Notes under the pieces: model-generated
Databases searched by the model: none
Seen by the model: the letters and a program-made list of their open reading frames with translations, nothing else
What the model was told of the DNA's origin: nothing
Made by a program: the position numbers and the translations under genes
Assembly (NCBI GenBank): GCA_017451295.1
Contig: JAFSPW010000049.1
Coordinates: 1 to 63,566, forward strand
DNA length: 63,566 nt
Direction: 5' to 3'
From: Clostridia bacterium
GTDB lineage: Bacteria > Bacillota > Clostridia > Christensenellales > CAG-138
In this document: piece after piece, positions 23,606-32,853 of the stretch
Layout: every line of letters starts with the position of its first letter
Numbering within the stretch: position 1 is the stretch's first letter

Positions 23606-25687
23606 CTAGGACAGCTTCTTTCTTCTACAAACTGGGCAACCCGAGCCATTTGCTCTATTGCAGATTTTAGCTTGCCATTCATGTCCGTATTTGCACAGCC
23701 ACCAAACTGTTTTGCCAGATTTTAGTGTAACTTGAGTTGGTAAAATCATACCATTCCTTGTGGTATTCCATTCAGCAGCAAGATCAGGATTTATTGTTGC
23801 CAAATCATTAAAACCTAGCAGTACTTTATTCCCTGAACAATATGGACAACCAGAACCCTGTGAACGACTCCCGATTGTTGCTTGCCACTCATGTCCTTCG
23901 GAGCATTTCCACCAAACCTTTCGAGTGCTGCCTCGACTAACCATAGTTGGAGACAATTCTCCGTTTTTTGTTGGGTGCCATTCTAAGGCAAGGTTTGGAT
24001 GAGTGGTTTTCAAATCGTTATATCCTTGTAGCACCATTTGGCCTGAACAATATGGACAGCCGTATCCACTACTACGATTTGCAATTTCCATTTTCCACTC
24101 ATGCCCCTCGGAGCATATCCACCAAACCCTTCGATGGCTGCCATGACTAACCTTAGTTGGCGACAATTCTCCGTTTTTTGTTGGGTGCCAATCTAAAGCA
24201 AGGTTTGGATGAGTGGTTTTCAAATCGTTATATCCTTGTAAAACCAGTCGACCCGCACAATAAGGACAGCTGTATCCTTTTCTACGATCACTAACTTTTG
24301 CCTGCCATTCGTGCCCTTTGTCGCATTTCCACCACACCTTTTTTCCTGATGAGTTGGAAACTAATTCAGGGGTCAACAGACCATTTCTCTCATAGTTCCA
24401 TTCATTTGCAATTTCAGGACACTTTGAGACCAAACTATTCGCCTTTTCAGCAATAATATATTGTTCGTATATTCTAGATGCATCTCTTTCAACATCCACA
24501 TCTATCTTCTCAAATCCAATTTGCTCAAGCAGTGCGCCAATAGCCCAGTTTAAAGATTCTTTGTTTGATGATACACGATATTCAATCGTGTTACCAGAAA
24601 CAGAATTCTTATCACTCTCAACAACCGAAATAATACGAATACCTTTTTGAGCAAAGAACGCTATTTTCTTCTTATCATGTTCTTGTTTGTCTTTGTGATA
24701 GTATCTACCATTATGCTCAATCCCTATTCTGTACTTTGGAAGATATATGTCTATTTCTTTTCCGTAATCTGTATTTCTACTCTCTGCTGAAGTTAGCATT
24801 CTACAATAGAACAGAATTGCTTGCTCCGGAAAGGATGTTTTTAGTTCTTGATTACAAATTGGACACCCAGCTCTTCTAAGTGTTCTGCTATCTATACTTG
24901 CCTGCCATTCGTGACCTTTTCTGCATATCCACCAAACTTTCTTACTCGATCCTGCAGTCACATCAGTCGGATCTAGTGTTCCGTTTTTAGTTGGATGCCA
25001 TTCCTCCGCAACATCAGGGCATATTGTAGCTAAGTCATTAAAACCTGCAAGTACCGTATGTCCCGAGCAGACAGGACAACCGTATCCTCTAATAGTTCGC
25101 TTAACTATCGTTTCTTTCCATTCATGCCCTAAGGAGCATTTCCACCATACTCTTTTTTGAGAGCCTGGCGGAACCATTGTTGGTAAAAGCTTTTGGTTCC
25201 TATTATAATTCCATTCTGATGCGATACTTGGATTCGTTGTAGTCAAGTCGTTAAATCCTATCCACACTTTTTGGTTTGCACAGTAAGGACATCCTGTTCC
25301 ACGCTCAGCTCGCTCAACGACCGCCGCTTGCCATTCATGTCCCAAAGAGCATTTCCACCATACTTTTTTGTTGGAACCAGAAGTAATCATTGTAGGCAAT
25401 AAACCATTATTTTTCTCGTAATTCCAGTCACTTGCGACTATTGGATTAGTTGATGCTAAATCGTTAAAGCCTCTTAACACTTTTCGATTTGAGCAATACG
25501 GGCATTTACTTCCCGCTATTGTGCGATTGTGAATTGGGGCCATCCATTCATGACCTTTATTGCAAATCCACCAAACTGTTTTATGCGATCCTGCAGTCAC
25601 ATCAGTTGGCCTTAGTGTTCCGTTTTGGGTTGGATGCCATTCTTTTGCAAGATCAGGATACTCAGAAGCTAATGATTTCTTTTCCAT
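23606..25687 (-). CDS. PD-(D/E)XK/Vsr-like nuclease embedded in eight zinc-ribbon repeats
   Basis: A 693-residue protein with symmetric layout: four ~70-residue treble-clef zinc repeats (DUF4379 type), a nuclease-like domain of about 130 residues, then four more repeats. Each repeat has NDL, an EW-x-P/Y segment, KVWW-x-C-x2-GHEW and CPxC. The central domain has FPEQ, KEIDIYLP and GIEHNGRYYHKD, resembling Vsr/DUF559/EDxHD endonucleases with acidic and His residues, but the ExK lysine is replaced (EHN). ATG 25687 is chosen over an upstream TTG. Repeats 6 and 7 are nearly identical, suggesting recent duplication. It forms an operon with a HEPN-motif gene. DNA binding by zinc fingers and cleavage are inference. 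Confidence 0.82.
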   Translation of the reverse strand: MEKKSLASEYPDLAKEWHPTQNGTLRPTDVTAGSHKTVWWICNKGHEWMAPIHNRTIAGSKCPYCSNRKVLRGFNDLASTNPIVASDWNYEKNNGLLPTMITSGSNKKVWWKCSLGHEWQAAVVERAERGTGCPYCANQKVWIGFNDLTTTNPSIASEWNYNRNQKLLPTMVPPGSQKRVWWKCSLGHEWKETIVKRTIRGYGCPVCSGHTVLAGFNDLATICPDVAEEWHPTKNGTLDPTDVTAGSSKKVWWICRKGHEWQASIDSRTLRRAGCPICNQELKTSFPEQAILFYCRMLTSAESRNTDYGKEIDIYLPKYRIGIEHNGRYYHKDKQEHDKKKIAFFAQKGIRIISVVESDKNSVSGNTIEYRVSSNKESLNWAIGALLEQIGFEKIDVDVERDASRIYEQYIIAEKANSLVSKCPEIANEWNYERNGLLTPELVSNSSGKKVWWKCDKGHEWQAKVSDRRKGYSCPYCAGRLVLQGYNDLKTTHPNLALDWHPTKNGELSPTKVSHGSHRRVWWICSEGHEWKMEIANRSSGYGCPYCSGQMVLQGYNDLKTTHPNLALEWHPTKNGELSPTMVSRGSTRKVWWKCSEGHEWQATIGSRSQGSGCPYCSGNKVLLGFNDLATINPDLAAEWNTTRNGMILPTQVTLKSGKTVWWLCKYGHEWQAKICNRANGSGCPVCRRKKLS

Positions 25688-25778
25688 TTCATCACCCACA
25701 CTAGACAACGTGTATTAATGCTAGAATACCATAATACGGGCATTCTTTCAATATGAGGCAAATATAAAAATGGGTTTA

Positions 25779-25798
25779 GGGGTTCAAATTGAACGATT
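25779..25798 (+). repeat. Imperfect 20-bp direct repeat, right edge of the nuclease/HEPN module
   Basis: GGGGTTCAAATTGAACGATT, 18 of 20 identical to 22825-22844. This copy also contains the palindrome GTTCAAATTGAAC. It lies about 90 bases upstream of the nuclease gene, so the pair of repeats encloses both genes. Confidence 0.5.
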
Positions 25799-25876
25799 AC
25801 CCTCTGTGTCGATCACACCATAAACCATACGCTTCCCTTCCAAACGTAATCCACCTTAATATGATAACAGAAAAAC

Positions 25877-25911
25877 AATAGGATTGCTGCTGTTAAAATA
25901 GCAATCCTATT
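25877..25911. terminator. Hairpin between ladder repeat C and the nuclease operon
   Basis: AATAGGATTGCT (25877-25888) pairs perfectly with AGCAATCCTATT (25900-25911), 11-base loop. No long T-run follows, so it may be a weak or factor-assisted terminator. Confidence 0.45.
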
Positions 25912-25920
25912 CTGGCAATG

Positions 25921-26158
25921 GTGTACGAAAAAGATGGATTTGCGTTTTTGACAGATGGATTCAAACCCTCGGGACAAAGTGAAATCTTTTGCCTTGCGGC
26001 AAAAGGTGAAATCAAAGGCTGAGACCTTTGATGAAATCGTTCGCTGCGCTCGCGCTGAAATGAAATCCGTCCTCCACCCCGCGAAGCGGGATTTCACCGC
26101 CGCAGGCGATTTCACCCGCGCAGCGGATTTCACCCGTCCGCAAGGACGGATTTCGTTG
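25921..26158 (-). repeat. Ladder repeat C (GTGAAATC / GATTTCAC linkers) after tmRNA
   Basis: Read on the minus strand it begins CAACGAAATCCGTCC right after the tmRNA terminator, and closely follows repeat A with one extra hairpin (CCCGC-TTC-GCGGG) before the centre. Linkers invert at the centre as in A. Its far end has GAGGGTTTGAATCC and CCATCTTTTTCGTAC, matching the T-arm-like tail of A. A and C are therefore inverted copies bounding the accessory island. Confidence 0.85.
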
Positions 26159-26187
26159 AAAAAAGCACGCCGAAGCGTGCTTTTTTC
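26159..26187 (-). terminator. Terminator of ssrA
   Basis: On the minus strand AAAAAAGCACGC-TTCG-GCGTGCTTTTTT starts one base after the CCA end of tmRNA. An identical hairpin closes ladder repeat B. Confidence 0.9.
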
Positions 26188-26545
26188 TGGTGGAGGTGGG
26201 GAGAGTCGAACTCCCGTCCGAAGATGAGATGACCCAACTTTCTACGAGCGTAGCCGTCGTACAAGTATTCCCCTTGCGGCACTCCCAACGGCGGGATTGC
26301 CGGTCCGGTAGCTTCATAAAGTCCGGTCCGGGGCAAAGCTTACCCGGGTTCGTTCCCTATCCTAAATGACGCCCGAATCCGAGACGATAGGTCTTCTCGG
26401 GCGGACGCTGTACCGCACTTAGGCGGCGACAGGCATTGCGTTGTAGTTGTCTGTTATGTTTAAACAGTTCCCGCTTTTATCGAAGCGCGGGGCTTCGGCT
26501 CGCTTATCCGGCCCTCACTATCCCCGTCGAAACCATTTCACCCCC
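26188..26545 (-). ncRNA. ssrA: Transfer-messenger RNA (tmRNA)
   Basis: Rescues stalled ribosomes together with SmpB. On the minus strand the 5' end GGGGGTGAAATGGTTTCGACG pairs with the 3' CACCTCC of the acceptor arm, the T arm is GGGAGTTCGACTCTCCC and CCA is encoded. The tag reading frame ends GAC-AAC-TAC-AAC-GCA-ATG-CCT-GTC-GCC-GCC-TAA, i.e. a tag ending DNYNAMPVAA, with the usual hydrophobic Ala-Ala degron. About 358 bases, normal for a one-piece tmRNA. It lies just downstream of smpB. Confidence 0.96.
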
Positions 26546-26560
26546 ATGACGGATAGTATA

Positions 26561-27028
26561 TCAGGCTTTGTAGTCCTTCATGCGCCGGTCAATCTCCCGG
26601 CTGGCATCCTTTTCGGCCAAATCGTGCCGCTTATCATAGAGCTTTTTGCCTTTGGCCAAGGCAAGCTCAATCTTCACCTTCCCGTCCTTAAAGTAAGCGG
26701 AAAGGGGAATGAGGCTGTATCCCTGGGCTTGCTGCAAGCCATAGAGCTTGTTAATCTCCCGCTTGTGCACGAGGAGCTTGCGGGTGCGGAAGGGGTCGTG
26801 GTTGAAGATGTTCCCCTGCTCGTAAGGGCTGATATGGACCCCGACAAGCAGCAGCTCCCCGTTTTTTGCCATGGCATAACCGTCCTTCAAGTTCAGCGCC
26901 CCCTTGCGAACGGATTTTACCTCCGTCCCCGTCAGGGCAATGCCGCACTCCAAGGTGTCCTCAATGAAATAATCATGCCGGGCCTTCCGATTCACGGCGG
27001 CCACTTTTATTCCCTTATGGACAGGCAC
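26561..27028 (-). CDS. smpB: SsrA-binding protein SmpB
   Basis: Binds the tRNA-like domain of tmRNA and the decoding centre during trans-translation. The 155-residue protein shows [22 protein letters not shown] near residue 13, EVKSVR near 36 and a basic C-terminal tail with the KGKKLYDKR motif near 126. GTG start with GGAAGGAAA upstream. It lies 15 bases upstream of ssrA, and its own promoter or read-through from secG past a terminator is not resolved. The pairing of gene and RNA target is typical in Firmicutes. Confidence 0.97.
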   Translation of the reverse strand: MPVHKGIKVAAVNRKARHDYFIEDTLECGIALTGTEVKSVRKGALNLKDGYAMAKNGELLLVGVHISPYEQGNIFNHDPFRTRKLLVHKREINKLYGLQQAQGYSLIPLSAYFKDGKVKIELALAKGKKLYDKRHDLAEKDASREIDRRMKDYKA

Positions 27029-27043
27029 TTTCCTTCCCTTTCA

Positions 27044-27080
27044 CAAAAAAGCGGCACAGACGAAAGCTCGCTGTGCCGCC
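27044..27080 (-). terminator. Terminator of the pgk-tpiA-gpmI-secG unit
   Basis: On the minus strand GCGGCACAG, an 11-base loop, CTGTGCCGC and TTTTTT, 15 bases after the secG stop. Confidence 0.88.
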
Positions 27081-27094
27081 CTTTGTCTTTTACA

Positions 27095-27325
27095 TTAACC
27101 CAAGCACATAAGCACCAGTGCCAGCACAGCGATAACGCAAGCACTGATAAGGGTGATCTTCTTCAGCTGAAGATCCTTCTTGGCTTCCCGGCCCTTTACG
27201 CCGAAGGACTCGGTATCACTGCCATAGGCAGAGCCAAGACCGGCAGACTTGCTCTTTTGCATCAGCACGGATACGATCAGTACGATGGACACCAGAACAA
27301 GGATGATCTCGATTGCAAGACTCAT
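27095..27325 (-). CDS. secG: Preprotein translocase subunit SecG
   Basis: A 76-residue two-span membrane protein of the SecYEG channel. Hydrophobic segments are at about residues 3-22 and 53-74, with a connecting loop rich in Gly/Ser/Lys (KSKSAGLGSAYG) typical of SecG. ATG 27325 is preferred over upstream ATGs because GGGAGGAAG lies just before it. It follows gpmI in the same direction, the usual arrangement in Clostridia. Confidence 0.93.
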   Translation of the reverse strand: MSLAIEIILVLVSIVLIVSVLMQKSKSAGLGSAYGSDTESFGVKGREAKKDLQLKKITLISACVIAVLALVLMCLG

Positions 27326-27404
27326 AAAACTTCCTCCCAAATTGACTGCGATAGCCATTATACCACCTACCTCGCCGCTTGGCAAGGGGTGATTCTGCCC
27401 GGTT

Positions 27405-28952
27405 TTAGCCTTCGATCAGGCTCTTGCCCGTCATCTCTGCGGGCTGGGGCAGACCGATCATCTGCAGCAGCGTAGGGGAAAGGTCGCTGAGCCGGCCGCC
27501 CTGCTGGCGAAGCTTCACCGGGCGATTCTGGGCATCCACATACACTACCGGCACCGGGTTGGTGGTGTGGGCGGTGAAGGGAGCATTCTGCTCATAGTCC
27601 CACATATATTCGCAGTTGCCGTGGTCAGCGGTGATAAGGCAGCTGCCGCCGGTCTTCAAGATGGCGTTGACCACCTTATCGAGGCACTCGTCCACCGCGT
27701 GGATGGCCTTGACGGCTGCTTCCATGACGCCCGTGTGTCCGACCATATCGGGGTTGGCGAAGTTGAGAATCATCATGTCATACTCGCCGCTGAGGATGCG
27801 CTTTTCTGCTTCCTCTGCCACAAGATATGCACTCATCTGAGGCTGCATGTCATAGGTGGGCACCTTGGGAGAAGGAATCAGGCAGCGATCCTCCAAGGGG
27901 TTGGGGGCTTCCACGCCGCCGTTGAAGAAGAAGGTCACATGGGCATACTTCTCCGTTTCGGCGATGCGCAGCTGCTTCTTGCCGTTGGCTGCCAGATACT
28001 GGCCCAGGGTGTTCTGCAGGGTCTGGGGCTTGAAGGCCACGGACAGCTTATCCTCGAAGGTCTTATCATACTGGGTCATGGACACATAGGTAAGGGGGAA
28101 GTACCCATACCGGCGCTCAAAGCCCCTGAAGTCCTCGAAGATATAGGCCCGGGTAATCTCCCTGGCCCTATCCGGCCGGAAGTTAAAGAAGATGACGCTG
28201 TCGTTCGGCTTGACGGTGGCCACCGGCTGACCGTTTTCGGTGATGACGGTGGGCTTGACAAACTCGTCGGAGTCTCCCCTGTCGTAGCTCATCTGCATGG
28301 CATCGTGGCCCGTGGGGGCGGTGAAGCCCTCCCCATAGGTCAAAGCCGCATAAGCCTGCTCCACCCGCTCGAAGCGGTTGTCCCGGTCCATGACATAGTA
28401 TCTGCCGATGACGGTGGCAATCTTGCCTACGCCAATCTCCTCCAGCTTCTTTTCTAAAGCCTCCAGATACCCTTTGCCGCTGCGGGGCGGGGTGTCACGG
28501 CCGTCCATGAAGCAATGGATATACACCTTCTCAAGGCCCTGGCGCTTGGCAAGTTCAATGAGGGCATACAGGTGGCCCAGGGTGCTGTGAACGCCGCCGT
28601 CGGAGCAAAGGCCGAACAGGTGCAAAGCAGAGTCGTTGGCCTTGCAGTTGTCCACCGCCTTCAGGAAGGCAGGGTTCTCAAAGAAGTCGCCGTCCTCGAT
28701 GGACTTGGTGATTCTGGTCAGCTCCTGATACACGATGCGCCCGGCGCCGATGTTCAGGTGACCCACCTCGCTGTTGCCCATCTGCCCGTCCGGAAGACCC
28801 ACATCGAGGCCGCTGGCGCCGATGAGAGTATGGGGGCGGTTGTTCCACAGGTTCATGAAGTGGACGGCGCCATCGGTGAGGATGGCGTTATAGTCTTTTT
28901 CCTCCCGATAGCCGAAGCCGTCAAGGATAATCAATGCAGTAATGGGTTTCAT
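27405..28952 (-). CDS. gpmI: 2,3-bisphosphoglycerate-independent phosphoglycerate mutase
   Basis: Interconverts 3- and 2-phosphoglycerate through a phosphoserine enzyme using two Mn2+ ions. The 515-residue protein has D11 (LDGFG), nucleophile S61 (GNSEVGHLNIGAGR), HCFMDGRDTPP near 153, and late metal ligands in NFANPDMVGHTG and TADHGNCE. Its start overlaps the tpiA stop by one base. Mn2+ dependence fits the Mn-related genes elsewhere in the window, though no direct link is shown. Confidence 0.97.
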   Translation of the reverse strand: MKPITALIILDGFGYREEKDYNAILTDGAVHFMNLWNNRPHTLIGASGLDVGLPDGQMGNSEVGHLNIGAGRIVYQELTRITKSIEDGDFFENPAFLKAVDNCKANDSALHLFGLCSDGGVHSTLGHLYALIELAKRQGLEKVYIHCFMDGRDTPPRSGKGYLEALEKKLEEIGVGKIATVIGRYYVMDRDNRFERVEQAYAALTYGEGFTAPTGHDAMQMSYDRGDSDEFVKPTVITENGQPVATVKPNDSVIFFNFRPDRAREITRAYIFEDFRGFERRYGYFPLTYVSMTQYDKTFEDKLSVAFKPQTLQNTLGQYLAANGKKQLRIAETEKYAHVTFFFNGGVEAPNPLEDRCLIPSPKVPTYDMQPQMSAYLVAEEAEKRILSGEYDMMILNFANPDMVGHTGVMEAAVKAIHAVDECLDKVVNAILKTGGSCLITADHGNCEYMWDYEQNAPFTAHTTNPVPVVYVDAQNRPVKLRQQGGRLSDLSPTLLQMIGLPQPAEMTGKSLIEG

Positions 28953-29698
28953 CAGTAGTTGACCACCTGTGCAAAGTCGTTTGCCTTCAGGGAAGCGCCG
29001 CCGATGAGGCCGCCGTCAATCTCCGGCATGCTCATAAGCTCGGCAGCGTTGCTGGGCTTCATGGAGCCGCCGTACTGGATGCGGACCTGCTGGGCCACGG
29101 CTGCGCCATAGATATCGTCGATGGTCTTGCGAATCACGGCGATGGTGGCGTTGGCATCCTCTTTGGTGGCCGTCTTGCCGGTGCCGATGGCCCAGATGGG
29201 CTCATAGGCGATGACCACCTTGACGGCATCTTCGGGGGCAATGCCCATGAAGGCGGCCCGAGTCTGGCCGCTGACGAAGTCCTCGGTCACGCCGGCTTCC
29301 CGCTGCTCCAGGGTCTCACCCACGCAGATGATGGGGGTGATGCCGTGGGCCAGGGCGGCCTTAGCGCGCTTGTTGACGCCCTCGTCGGTTTCGCCAAAGT
29401 AGGCGCGCCGCTCGCTGTGGCCGATGATGGCGTACTCCACGCCCAGGGCCAGCAGCATGTTGGGGGCGATTTCGCCGGTGTAGGCGCCGTTCTCCTCCCA
29501 GTGGATGTTCTGGCAGCCCAGGTGGATGTTGGTGCCTTCAATCAGCTTATGAACGGGGCACAGGTCCACGAAGGGAGGGCAGATGACCACGTCGCAGGCG
29601 GCATCCTTCACGAGGGGAATCAGCTCCGTCACCAGAGCCTTGGCCTCCTCGGGGGTCTTATTCATCTTCCAGTTTCCGGCAATAATGGGTTTTCTCAT
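28952..29698 (-). CDS. tpiA: Triosephosphate isomerase
   Basis: Interconverts dihydroxyacetone phosphate and glyceraldehyde 3-phosphate. The 248-residue TIM barrel shows N9/K11 (GNWKMN), the catalytic His in IIGHSERR near 94, catalytic Glu in [11 protein letters not shown] near 166, and the phosphate-binding GGS and GGAS loops. Of two ATGs, 29698 is chosen because the AAGGAG site lies at proper spacing; ATG 29707 abuts it. It lies 13 bases after pgk. Confidence 0.97.
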   Translation of the reverse strand: MRKPIIAGNWKMNKTPEEAKALVTELIPLVKDAACDVVICPPFVDLCPVHKLIEGTNIHLGCQNIHWEENGAYTGEIAPNMLLALGVEYAIIGHSERRAYFGETDEGVNKRAKAALAHGITPIICVGETLEQREAGVTEDFVSGQTRAAFMGIAPEDAVKVVIAYEPIWAIGTGKTATKEDANATIAVIRKTIDDIYGAAVAQQVRIQYGGSMKPSNAAELMSMPEIDGGLIGGASLKANDFAQVVNY

Positions 29699-29711
29699 GG
29701 TTTTCATCTCC

Positions 29712-30899
29712 TTATTTATCGTTCAGAACAGCCACACCGGGCAGGACCTTGCCCTCCAGGAACTCCAAAGAAGCGCCGCCGCCGGTGGAGATGTGGGTCA
29801 TCTTCTTGGCATAGCCCAGCTTCTTCACGGCGGAAGCGGAATCGCCGCCGCCGATGATGGTGGTGCCTTCGCAGCGGGCGCAGGCTTCCGCCACGGCAGA
29901 GGTGCCCTTAGCAAACTCGGGGAACTCGAACACGCCCATGGGGCCGTTCCAAATCACGGTCTTGGCGCCGATGATTTCCTGAGCAAAGAGCTCCCGGGTC
30001 TTTTCGCCGATGTCCATGCCCATCCAGCCGGCGGGAATCTCGTTGGAGGGAACGGTCTTGTGCTCTGCATCGGCGGCAAACTCCGTCGCCACCACGGTGT
30101 CCACGGGCAGCAGGAGCTTCACGCCCTTCTGCTTGGCCTCTTCGAGCAGCTCCCGAGCTAAATCCAGGCTGTTGCCGTCCAGCAAAGAGGTGCCGATTTC
30201 ATAGCCCTGGGCCTTGAAGAAGGTATAGGCCATACCGCCGCCGATGAGCAGGGTGTCGCACTTATCGAGCAGGTTCTTGATGACGCCAATCTTATCGGAG
30301 ACCTTGGCGCCGCCCAGAATGGCCACAAAGGGGCGCTGAGGGTTCTCCAGGGCTTCGCCCATGATGCCCAGCTCCTTGCCGATGAGGAAGCCGGCCACGG
30401 CGGGCAGATACTCGGCAACGCCGGCGGTGGAGGCGTGGGCACGGTGCACGGTGCCGAAGGCATCGGACACGAAGATGTCCGCGAGGTCAGCCAGCTTCTT
30501 GGCAAACTCGGGGTCGTTGGCCTCCTCTTCCTTCTGGAAGCGGGTGTTCTCGAGGAGCACAATCTCCCCATCCTTCATTTCGGCCACGCACTTTTGGGCA
30601 CTCTCGCCAACGGTGTCGGAAGCAAACTCTACCGGCACGCCGGGAAGCAGCTCGGAAAGCCGCTCTGCCACGGGGGCCAGGGTGTACTTCATGTCCACCT
30701 TGCCCTTGGGACGGCCCAGATGGGAGCAGAGGATGACCTTTGCGCCCTGATTGAGCAGATACTGAATGGTGGGCAGGGCGGCCACGATTCGCTTGTCATC
30801 GGCCACCTTCATGTCCTCGGTGAGAGGCACATTGAAGTCTACCCGGCAAAGCACGCGCTTGCCCTTTACCTGAATGTCTTCAACTGTTTTCTTTGCCAT
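29712..30899 (-). CDS. pgk: Phosphoglycerate kinase
   Basis: Makes ATP from 1,3-bisphosphoglycerate. The 395-residue protein has the signature [11 protein letters not shown] near residue 16, HLGRPKG near 60, the hinge region with [11 protein letters not shown] near 195 and the nucleotide loop [13 protein letters not shown] near 350. First gene of the pgk-tpiA-gpmI-secG unit. gapA is not adjacent in this window. AGGAGG precedes the ATG. Confidence 0.98.
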   Translation of the reverse strand: MAKKTVEDIQVKGKRVLCRVDFNVPLTEDMKVADDKRIVAALPTIQYLLNQGAKVILCSHLGRPKGKVDMKYTLAPVAERLSELLPGVPVEFASDTVGESAQKCVAEMKDGEIVLLENTRFQKEEEANDPEFAKKLADLADIFVSDAFGTVHRAHASTAGVAEYLPAVAGFLIGKELGIMGEALENPQRPFVAILGGAKVSDKIGVIKNLLDKCDTLLIGGGMAYTFFKAQGYEIGTSLLDGNSLDLARELLEEAKQKGVKLLLPVDTVVATEFAADAEHKTVPSNEIPAGWMGMDIGEKTRELFAQEIIGAKTVIWNGPMGVFEFPEFAKGTSAVAEACARCEGTTIIGGGDSASAVKKLGYAKKMTHISTGGGASLEFLEGKVLPGVAVLNDK

Positions 30900-30953
30900 T
30901 GTTGTTTCCTCCTACGATTGGATTATTTGGTATATATGCAGGGCGACGATTCG

Positions 30954-31805
30954 TCACTCCATATCCCCTAAAGCTGGGTTACCGATGGCGTTGACGGTTT
31001 CAATCAACTCCTCCGTGTCCATGGTGCCCAAGTCCTCTTTCACAATGTCGGACACCCGCACCACGCCCCCGTCCTCCGGGGCGAATTTGGGCGGCACCGG
31101 TGCAGCCGTCGGCGCCGGTTCCGGCTTCTCCCCGGCGGGCTTTTTCTCCGGCTCCGGCGGGGTGCTGGTTCTATCCGGCACCTGCTCCTTGAGCACGCTG
31201 CGCTGCTCGATGGTGTAGATGTTTCGCATGAGCTGGCCCGGGTCCCCCGCAGGGTCCGGCAAAGGCTCCTCCACCGGGGCGCTTTGCAGGCAGGTATTCA
31301 GATGCGGCACCTCCGAAAAAAGGTCGGGCAGGGCGGTATTGAGCCTCGCATAGTACTCCGACAGCTTCTTCACATGCTCCTGAGCCTGCTGGGCCTGGGC
31401 CTTCATGGTCTCGTTAAACTGATTCAGCAGCTCCACATAGGCGCTGATGGCCTGGTCCGTATCCTGAATCTTCTTTTGGCTGGTCTGCTCCGCATCCTTC
31501 ACGATGTCCCGGGCGTTCTCATAGGCGGTCTGCACCAGCTCCTCCCCCTGTTTCTGGGAGGCCATATACTCCCGCTGGGCGGCATCATGGATGTCGTCGG
31601 ACTCCTTTTGGGCATCGTCGATAATCCTGGAGGCGGTTTGGGCCGCATCCGTGATGGCCCGGGAGATGGAATGCTCCCGCTGCTGATACTCCTCCAACTG
31701 GGCGGTAAGCTTTTGGATGGTGGTCTGCTGCTGCTCCATCTGTTCCGTCAGCGTTTCCACCTGAAAGGTCAGATCCAGAATCTGTTTCTTTTTGCGAAAG
31801 AACAT
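30954..31805 (-). CDS. DivIVA-like coiled-coil protein
   Basis: A 283-residue soluble protein predicted to be coiled coil from residue 7 to about 165, containing segments typical of the DivIVA/GpsB-like family (AAQTASRIIDDAQKESDDI, ENARDIVKDAEQ). A Pro/Glu-rich linker (~205-245) and an acidic conserved C-terminal motif (VRVSDIVKEDLG) follow. It starts 2 bases from the ruvB stop, so it is the last gene of the ruv unit. A scaffold role in growth or division is inferred from resemblance; the membrane-binding N terminus of true DivIVA is not evident. Confidence 0.68.
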   Translation of the reverse strand: MFFRKKKQILDLTFQVETLTEQMEQQQTTIQKLTAQLEEYQQREHSISRAITDAAQTASRIIDDAQKESDDIHDAAQREYMASQKQGEELVQTAYENARDIVKDAEQTSQKKIQDTDQAISAYVELLNQFNETMKAQAQQAQEHVKKLSEYYARLNTALPDLFSEVPHLNTCLQSAPVEEPLPDPAGDPGQLMRNIYTIEQRSVLKEQVPDRTSTPPEPEKKPAGEKPEPAPTAAPVPPKFAPEDGGVVRVSDIVKEDLGTMDTEELIETVNAIGNPALGDME

Positions 31806-31806
31806 G

Positions 31807-32841
31807 CTATACCTCCAATTTCATCTGCTGAGGGGGCGTTTGGGGCACCGGGTAATCCAGATGCACATACGCATCCGGCAGCACGATGCGCCCCCGATTG
31901 GTCCTGGCAAGGAAGCCGAGCTTCAATAGATACGGCTCATACACATCCTCGATGGTGCCCGCATCCTCGCCGGTATAGGCCGCAATGGTGTCCAGGCCCA
32001 CCGGTCCGCCTTTGAAAATGGTAATCATGGCGGTAAGCATCCGCCTGTCCACCGCATCGAGGCCCAACTCGTCAATGGCCAGCATGTCAAGGCCTCTCCT
32101 CGCAATATCCAAATCGATTCGTCCCGTGCCCTTCACCTGTGCATAGTCCCGCACCCGCCGCAGCAGGCGGTTGGCAATGCGGGGCGTACCCCGGGACCGG
32201 GAGGCAATCTCCAATGCCCCCTCCTCCTCCATCTCGATGGAAAGGATGTCGGCGCTGCGAACGATAATCTCCTTTAGCTGCTCCGGGGCATAGAGCTGCA
32301 GCTGCTCCTTGATGCCGAACCTGTCGCGCAGAGGGGAACTGAGCATGCCCAAGCGGGTGGTGGCGCCGATAAGGGTGAAGCGAGGCAAATCGAGGCGAAT
32401 GCTCCTGGCTCCCGGCCCCTTGCCGATGACGATATCCAGGGCATAGTCCTCCATGGCCGGATACAAGACCTCCTCCACCGCCGGGTTGAGACGATGGATT
32501 TCGTCGATAAACAGCACATCCCCGGGGGCAAGGTTGGTGAGAATGGCCGCCAAATCCCCCGCATGGCTGATGGCGGGGCCGCTGGTGACCCTTAGGTTCA
32601 CCCCCATCTCGTTGGCAATGATGCCCGCCAGGGTGGTTTTGCCCAAGCCCGGAGGTCCATACAGCAGGGCGTGATCCAAGGACTCTCCCCTGGCCTTGGC
32701 GGCGGCAATGTAGATGGAGATATGCTCCTTCACCTGGCTTTGCCCAATGTACTCGGCCAGGAATCGGGGGCGAAGGCTGTATTCATTTGCCGCATCCTCC
32801 TCCCGCATGGAGGAGGTGATGATTCTATCGTCCTCTTTCAT
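31807..32841 (-). CDS. ruvB: Holliday junction branch migration ATPase RuvB
   Basis: Hexameric motor that drives branch migration with RuvA. The 344-residue AAA+ protein has Walker A GPPGLGKT (62-69), Walker [11 protein letters not shown] (D113/E114), sensor 1 GATTR near 165 and the C-terminal winged-helix domain with GRIVLPDAY near 320. It follows ruvA by 12 bases. Confidence 0.98.
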   Translation of the reverse strand: MKEDDRIITSSMREEDAANEYSLRPRFLAEYIGQSQVKEHISIYIAAAKARGESLDHALLYGPPGLGKTTLAGIIANEMGVNLRVTSGPAISHAGDLAAILTNLAPGDVLFIDEIHRLNPAVEEVLYPAMEDYALDIVIGKGPGARSIRLDLPRFTLIGATTRLGMLSSPLRDRFGIKEQLQLYAPEQLKEIIVRSADILSIEMEEEGALEIASRSRGTPRIANRLLRRVRDYAQVKGTGRIDLDIARRGLDMLAIDELGLDAVDRRMLTAMITIFKGGPVGLDTIAAYTGEDAGTIEDVYEPYLLKLGFLARTNRGRIVLPDAYVHLDYPVPQTPPQQMKLEV

Positions 32842-32853
32842 TCTCTGTTCCCT

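Noticed and set aside
18852-26207. Classic direct-repeat att sites of an ssrA-integrated island
   Set aside because: The two tmRNA-end copies are inverted, and no integrase lies within the island; the Xer-like gene is 7 kb outside.
25955-26227. Protein-coding frames across the ladder repeats (also at 18413-19147 and 42587-43186)
   Set aside because: They cross terminators and RNA genes, have no ribosome site, and look like proteins only because the 8-base words keep frame.
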